Positions 20,008 through 24,352 of a stretch of 24,352 nt of DNA are shown piece by piece. Location of the stretch: assembly GCA_035556495.1 (NCBI GenBank), contig DATMEW010000055.1, positions 1-24,352 of the forward strand, given 5' to 3'. Source of the DNA: CANKHJ01 sp035556495. GTDB lineage: Bacteria > Pseudomonadota > Alphaproteobacteria > Rhizobiales > Xanthobacteraceae. Made by a program: the position numbers and the translations under genes. Each line of letters opens with the position of its first letter. The stretch's first letter is position 1. The notes under the pieces are model-generated. The model did no database searches and was not told the DNA's origin. It saw nothing but the letters and a program-made list of their open reading frames with translations.

Positions 20008-21417
20008 TTACGGGACGGGTGGCCAGCCGACGGGACGGGCTGCCTCGATCAACTTGGCGAGGCCGAGGATGCGCGGTTCGGATAGCCGCGGGCCGACGAT
20101 CTGCAAACCGACCGGCAGGCCGCTAGCGGTTTTGCCGCCCGGTACGGAGCCGGCCGGGAACCCCACCATTGTCACCAGGAACGCTTGCGCGACCCAGTCG
20201 ATATAATTCTCAAGCTTCCTGCCATTGATGTCTTCCGGGTAGTTCTTGTCGACCGGATAGGGCGGTACGGGGGCTGCCGGCGTGATCAGGAAGTCGTAGC
20301 GACTAAACAGATCGACGAAGCGCCGCCATACCACCTCGCGCCGGTTCTCCGCGGTCGCGATATCGTTTGCCGTGAGCCCGAGGCCATGGCGGATATTGCC
20401 GGTGAGGTTGGGGCCGAATTTGTCAAGCAACGCCATGCGTTCAAGCTGCTGGCCGAGCATCCATTCGCCGCGCAGTGTCTTGTAGGCTTCGATGCCATCG
20501 GCTGCGCTGAACGCGATCTCTTCGACGGTGGCACCGTGATCCTTGAGCTGGAGCGCCGCTTCGCGAGAGATTACATCGATCTCGCTATCGACGCCGAAGC
20601 CGGCAATGTCGGAGACATAGGCGACGCGCAGGCCCCTGGCGTCGTCGGTTTCCTCCACCACGCGCAAGGCGCTCCCCCAGGTGGGTGGCACGGAGATCGG
20701 CCATAGCGGATCGAAGCCGGTCATGGCGTCGAGCATCAGCGCGGCGTCCTCCGCGCTGCGGGCGAGCGGACCGTGCACCTGACCGTAATCCCACGGCAGA
20801 TGCATGCCTTCGTTGGGAATGAGGCCGCCGCTGGTGCGCAGCCCGACGATGCCGCAGAACGAAGCCGGGATGCGGATCGAGCAGCCGAAATCGGTTCCCT
20901 GCGCGAGTGGCGCCATGCCGGATGCCACCGCGACTGCGGAGCCACCCGACGAGCCTGCCGGGCTCAGCGCGGTATTCCATGGATTGCGCGTTGCGCCGAA
21001 CAGCTCGTTCACCGTGTTGGCGCCGGTGGCAAATTCCGGCGTATTGGTCTTGCCGAGAATGATGGCGCCAGCCTTGCGCAGACGCGCCACCGCCGCAGCA
21101 TCGTGCTTCGGCACGAAATCCCTGTAGAGCGGCGAACCGAATGTGGTTCGGATGCCTGCCGTTAGCGTGACATCCTTAATCACAACCGGCAGGCCGTGTA
21201 CCGGTCCGAGCGTCTTGCCGGAAGTGACGGCTTCGCCGGCGGTCACTGCCGCTTCGCGCGCATTGTCTGCCACAGTGACGATGGCGTTGAGTGTCGGATT
21301 GAGAAGCGCGATGGTTTCGAGATGAGCCTCGAGTACCTCGAGCGGCGTCACCGCGCGGGTGCGGATCAGCCGCGCCAGTTCGACCGCTGACTTGCGCGAC
21401 AGTTCGTTGGCGCTCAT
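20008..21417 (-). CDS. Amidase-signature family hydrolase
   Basis: 469 aa, a normal length for the family. The Ser-cisSer-Lys triad is visible: K81 in LPVVIKD, S156 in SPAGSSGGSAVAVASG and nucleophile S180 in GTDFGCSIRIPAS, with the typical 24-residue gap between the two serines. The usual GGS before the nucleophile is GCS here. The enzyme hydrolyses C-N amide bonds in the cytoplasm. It overlaps the permease gene by 4 nt and ends the operon that begins with a ring-opening amidohydrolase, so a linear ureido or biuret-type product of ring opening is a reasonable substrate. AtzE and related hydrolases of the cyanurate pathway belong to the same family. The exact substrate cannot be read from sequence. 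Confidence 0.88.
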   Translation of the reverse strand: MSANELSRKSAVELARLIRTRAVTPLEVLEAHLETIALLNPTLNAIVTVADNAREAAVTAGEAVTSGKTLGPVHGLPVVIKDVTLTAGIRTTFGSPLYRDFVPKHDAAAVARLRKAGAIILGKTNTPEFATGANTVNELFGATRNPWNTALSPAGSSGGSAVAVASGMAPLAQGTDFGCSIRIPASFCGIVGLRTSGGLIPNEGMHLPWDYGQVHGPLARSAEDAALMLDAMTGFDPLWPISVPPTWGSALRVVEETDDARGLRVAYVSDIAGFGVDSEIDVISREAALQLKDHGATVEEIAFSAADGIEAYKTLRGEWMLGQQLERMALLDKFGPNLTGNIRHGLGLTANDIATAENRREVVWRRFVDLFSRYDFLITPAAPVPPYPVDKNYPEDINGRKLENYIDWVAQAFLVTMVGFPAGSVPGGKTASGLPVGLQIVGPRLSEPRILGLAKLIEAARPVGWPPVP

Positions 21418-22187
21418 TTCCCGGACCAGTGCACGAAGCTCTTTTCGATCAGCAGGAACAGGATGTTCAGCCCATAGCCGAGCGCACCGGCGGCAAAGAT
21501 TGCTGCATACATGTCCGGCATGTCGAACAACTGCTGTGCCTCGAACACCCGGAAGCCGAGCCCGTCGACGGAGCCGATGAACATTTCGGCGACGACGACG
21601 ATGACCAGCGCCAGCGACACGCCGTTGCGCAGCCCGACGAAGGTCTGCGGCAGCGATTCCATCAGCACCACGTCCTTCATCACCCGCCAGCGCGAGGCGC
21701 CCATCACCTTGGCGGCAAGGATACGGGTCTTGCGCGCATTCATCACGCCATAGGCAACGTTGAACAGGATGACGAGAGCGGCGCCGAACGATGCCACATA
21801 GATCTTGGTGGCGTTGCCGACACCGAAGATCACCAGAAACAGGGGGAATAGAGCGGAAGCCGGGGTGGAGCGGAAGAAATCCACCACGAACTCGACCGAA
21901 CGATAAACCCGCTCGCTGGTGCCGAGTACGATGCCGAGCGGGATGGCGATGATGCCGGCGACCGCAGTTGCCGCGAAGGTGCGGATCACGGTCTGCCAGA
22001 AGTCATAGAGCAGCTGGCCGCCGGTCATGCCGTTCCACAAGGCCTTCAGCGCCGCATGCGGCGGCGGCAGCAACACGGGATCGACGATTCGCGACCAGTA
22101 GCCGATGTACCAGAAGGCGATCAGCCCGGCGACACCGACCAGCGGCAGCAGGCGGTCGGATTTGGTGTAGTGAAGGACCCGGTTCAT
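21414..22187 (-). CDS. ABC transporter permease, NitT/TauT type
   Basis: 257 aa with about six membrane segments, beginning with one at about 15-30. The cytoplasmic EAA-type loop is clear: AKVMGASRWRVMKDVVLMES followed by LPQTFVGLRNGVSLAL (about 158-195), which contacts the ATPase. Permeases of the SsuC/TauC/NrtB family form a dimer in the inner membrane and import sulfonates, nitrate, pyrimidines or related small molecules. Start and end overlap the neighbouring genes by 4 nt each, so it is strictly co-expressed with the ATPase and the amidase. Confidence 0.93.
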   Translation of the reverse strand: MNRVLHYTKSDRLLPLVGVAGLIAFWYIGYWSRIVDPVLLPPPHAALKALWNGMTGGQLLYDFWQTVIRTFAATAVAGIIAIPLGIVLGTSERVYRSVEFVVDFFRSTPASALFPLFLVIFGVGNATKIYVASFGAALVILFNVAYGVMNARKTRILAAKVMGASRWRVMKDVVLMESLPQTFVGLRNGVSLALVIVVVAEMFIGSVDGLGFRVFEAQQLFDMPDMYAAIFAAGALGYGLNILFLLIEKSFVHWSGK

Positions 22188-23023
22188 GCCTTGCGGACCT
22201 CGCGCTGGAACGTCTCGAGGCAGCGCCCCTTCAGTTCGACAAAATCAGGCTCCGACAGCGTCGCGGGATGACGCGGCCGCGCCATTGGCACCAGCGGAAA
22301 ATCCGCAATCCGGGCCGGCCGGCGCGACAGCAGCAGGACGTAGTCCGCGAGATAGACGGCCTCTTCGAGGTCATGCGAAACCAGCACCATGGTGGTTCCG
22401 GTTTCCTCGAACACGCGCTGCAACTGATCGCGCATGAACAGGGTCATTTCGTAGTCGAGCGCCGAGAACGGCTCGTCGAGGAACAGCACCTCAGGTTCGA
22501 CCACCAGCGCGCGCATGATCGAGACGAGCTGCTGCTGTCCGCCTGACATTTCATAAGGATAGCGGGTGAGATCGATCTTGACGCCGAGTCTCTTGACCAG
22601 CGCGTTGACGCGCTCCTTCGCTTCCTTCGACGGCACTTTGCGCAATGTCAGCGCGTATTCGACATTGGCGAAGGCGGTCATCCACGGGAACAGCGCTTCG
22701 CGATAATTCTGGAAGACGTAGCCGATGCGAGTGTCGGCCAGCGTCTTTCCACCGAACAGCACCTCGCCCTTGTCGAGCGGGATGAGGCCGGAAATCATGT
22801 TGATCAGGGTCGATTTCCCGCAGCCGTTCGGCCCGAATACGGACGTGAAGCGGCCGCGGGGAATATCGAGATTGAAGCCGTCATAAATGACGACGCCCTG
22901 AAAGGTCTTGGACAGGCCGCGCACCGTGATGTGCGGGGTCGGGCCATCATCGGGGCCGTACAGGGTCCGATACTGGCCGACCGAGGCGAGCGCGTTCATG
23001 GGGACTTCCCGCGTTGACATCAC
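22184..23023 (-). CDS. ABC transporter ATP-binding protein, NitT/TauT type
   Basis: 279 aa. All nucleotide-binding motifs are present: Walker A GPNGCGKST (64-72), Q-loop VFQNYREALFPW (103-114), signature MSGGQQQ (159-165), Walker B VLFLDEP (179-185), D-loop SALD and an H-loop histidine in VSHDLEEAV. The QNY.EALFPW Q-loop is usual in SsuB/TauB-type importers. A 30-residue N-terminal extension precedes the domain. It powers uptake with the adjacent permease and binding protein. It starts 21 bp after the binding-protein gene and overlaps the permease gene by 4 nt. Confidence 0.95.
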   Translation of the reverse strand: MMSTREVPMNALASVGQYRTLYGPDDGPTPHITVRGLSKTFQGVVIYDGFNLDIPRGRFTSVFGPNGCGKSTLINMISGLIPLDKGEVLFGGKTLADTRIGYVFQNYREALFPWMTAFANVEYALTLRKVPSKEAKERVNALVKRLGVKIDLTRYPYEMSGGQQQLVSIMRALVVEPEVLFLDEPFSALDYEMTLFMRDQLQRVFEETGTTMVLVSHDLEEAVYLADYVLLLSRRPARIADFPLVPMARPRHPATLSEPDFVELKGRCLETFQREVRKA

Positions 23024-23044
23024 AGGTGGCGATCTGTTGTCTGC

Positions 23045-24025
23045 TTAGAATTTCTGCAGATATTTCGTCACGTCGACCTTCTCCGGAAGCACGCCGGTCT
23101 TGGTCGAGAAGTCGATGAACTTCTGGAAGTCGGAGACATCTTTCTCGCTCAAGTCGCTGACCATGGTGAACTTCACCAGCGGAACCGTGTCGACGATGTC
23201 GTCCGGCGTCAGTGTATTCTTCAGCAGATACTTGCGTGCTTCGGCCGGATGCTCATTGATGAAACTCACCGCCTGTGCCCAGCCGGCGGTGAATCGCTTG
23301 GCGACGTCCGGTCGCGACTTTACAAACTCGGAAGTGATCGCGCAGCCGCCGACCCAGGCATTGGCATTGGGGTCGCCGAGCACGTGGCGGGCGATCACGC
23401 CGGCCTCGAACGTCGTTGCCACCCCCTGTTTCTTCATCATCGTGGCATTGGGCTCAAGTGTGTAGCCGGCATCGAAGGTGCCGGCCTTCATGGCGTTGAC
23501 GTGCTGGCCCATGTCGAGCTGGTCGAGCTGGAATTCGCCTTCCTTGAGACCGGATGCGAGCAGGGCGGCGCGTGCCATGCTGACATTGGCCGGGCCGGGT
23601 GCCGACATGATCTTCTTGCCCTTGAGGTCGGCAAGCGATTTGATCGTGAGGCCTTTGCGGACGACGAACTGTTCCATCTCGTATTTGGCGTTCTGGCTGT
23701 TGACCGAGATGTACATCGCCACGCCGGGCTTCTTGAGGTTGGCGTTCATGCCTTCGATCGTGACCAGCACCGAAGAGGCGTCGATCTGGTTGCCGATCAT
23801 CGCCGCGACGTTCGGCGGGCCGCCGATCAGCCGCGTCGATTCAATCTCGATATTCCGGTCCTTGAAGAAGCCCTTTTCGATGCCGACGAACAGCGGCAAT
23901 GACGAGGACACCGGAAAGACGCCGACCCTCACCTTGTCCAAGGCATGGGCCGGGCCGCACAGCGCGAAACCCGCGACCATTGCCGCGAGCAGAGAAGCTG
24001 ATTTGCTGAAATGTGACAGCAGCAT
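23045..24025 (-). CDS. ABC transporter substrate-binding protein, NMT1/THI5-like
   Basis: 326 aa from ATG 24025, preferred over 24106 because GGGGGAAA lies just upstream and the protein then opens with a signal peptide cut after AHA (about 27-29). The mature protein begins LDKVRVGVFPVSSSLPLFVG followed by IEKGFFKDRNIEIE, the classic start of NitT/TauT-type periplasmic binding proteins, with a hinge segment DLKGKKIMSAPGP. Relatives bind sulfonates, nitrate, thiamine precursors or pyrimidines. Its place after a ring-opening amidohydrolase suggests a cyclic nitrogen substrate such as barbiturate or cyanurate. It has a 77-bp gap to the amidohydrolase gene. Confidence 0.92.
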   Translation of the reverse strand: MLLSHFSKSASLLAAMVAGFALCGPAHALDKVRVGVFPVSSSLPLFVGIEKGFFKDRNIEIESTRLIGGPPNVAAMIGNQIDASSVLVTIEGMNANLKKPGVAMYISVNSQNAKYEMEQFVVRKGLTIKSLADLKGKKIMSAPGPANVSMARAALLASGLKEGEFQLDQLDMGQHVNAMKAGTFDAGYTLEPNATMMKKQGVATTFEAGVIARHVLGDPNANAWVGGCAITSEFVKSRPDVAKRFTAGWAQAVSFINEHPAEARKYLLKNTLTPDDIVDTVPLVKFTMVSDLSEKDVSDFQKFIDFSTKTGVLPEKVDVTKYLQKF

Positions 24026-24102
24026 TGGTATTTCCCCCTGGTTATGCAGTCCATCTTGTTGCGGCCTGCAGTCAGTCTGATGTGTCTTTCGGAGCCTGAG
24101 CC

Positions 24103-24352
24103 TCATTCACCTGCGTTTATGATTGCGATGACGGGTCCACCGCCGTGGGGTCCCTGGTGCATGGCGTCGACGGAGACGAACACCGCCGGATCGCCGATCG
24201 CCGCGGCGGCAACGCCGCCCACCGCGGCCTTGGAGTGGCGATGGTGATGCACGTCGGAATCGTCGAGCATGATCTGGCGGCGGCCGCGCAGCTTCGCGGA
24301 GTGATCCGCCTCGCACTTCATGAAGCAGTTGACCAGCCTGCCGTCGAGGTCG
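24103..24352 (-). CDS. Ring-opening amidohydrolase (barbiturase/AtzD family), C-terminal part
   Basis: The frame is open to the window edge and gives the last 82 residues. It contains KCEAD, RGRRQIMLDDSDVHHHRHS, AAVGGVAAAAIGDPAVFVSV and MHQGPHGGGPV, which together fit the last repeat domain of cyanuric acid hydrolase and barbiturase. These enzymes open barbiturate or cyanurate rings and consist of three similar domains, each with a Lys and a Ser. The usual SGGAEHQGP appears here as SVDAMHQGP, a difference close to the active site. It is the first visible gene of the operon. Barbiturase versus cyanuric acid hydrolase cannot be decided from this part. Confidence 0.75.
   Translation of the reverse strand, partial: DLDGRLVNCFMKCEADHSAKLRGRRQIMLDDSDVHHHRHSKAAVGGVAAAAIGDPAVFVSVDAMHQGPHGGGPVIAIINAGE

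Noticed and set aside
23249..23902. A 217-aa plus-strand open frame
   Set aside because: Antisense to a clear periplasmic binding protein; Asp/His-rich composition is an artefact of the opposite strand.

Overview
The window comes from a GC-rich alphaproteobacterium, most likely a member of the Rhizobiales near Bradyrhizobium, Rhodopseudomonas or Afipia. This placement rests on protein style and codon use, not on a database match. Most of the window (about 92-19892) is one integrative element of about 19.8 kb inserted in a tRNA-Arg(CCG) gene. The tRNA is intact at the left (65-141). A 52-bp copy of its 3' part lies at 19893-19944, next to a tyrosine recombinase gene (18471-19739). Five copies of a 9-bp motif, (T/C)GGGTAAGC, lie just inside the two ends and look like integrase arm-type sites.

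Inside the element, from left to right: (a) cargo at 224-4760 with a HipA-like kinase and HIRAN-domain protein pair, a lipoprotein and secreted Cys-rich protein pair, several very small genes, and two adjacent antitoxins (HigA-type and HicB-type) with no visible toxins; (b) a minus-strand operon of six small genes at 4818-6658, with 14-nt or 4-nt overlaps; (c) a divergent Xre-type repressor (6738-7010) with a perfect dyad operator; (d) a ParB/Srx-fold protein (7027-7953) and a small membrane protein (8280-8639); (e) two large minus-strand genes (8478-12451) that resemble internal virion or DNA-ejection proteins; (f) a minus-strand replication operon (12752-17433) with small DNA-binding proteins, a TOPRIM/DUF927 primase-helicase split in two by a frameshift, and a small protein whose coding sequence contains ten GGTGAC iterons; (g) an unknown 266-aa protein and the integrase.

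The combination of integrase, Xre repressor, primase-helicase and iterons, with no terminase, portal, capsid, tail, relaxase or type IV secretion genes, fits a phage satellite or a heavily reduced prophage better than a complete phage or a conjugative element. The two ejection-type proteins are an unusual choice of virion genes to keep.

The right flank (20008-24352) is ordinary chromosome. It is a minus-strand operon of a ring-opening amidohydrolase (barbiturase/cyanuric acid hydrolase family, partial), a NitT/TauT-type ABC transporter (binding protein, ATPase, permease) and an amidase-signature hydrolase. Together these suggest uptake and stepwise hydrolysis of a cyclic nitrogen compound such as a pyrimidine derivative or an s-triazine product. 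Bases 1-64 lie upstream of the tRNA and show nothing else recognisable.
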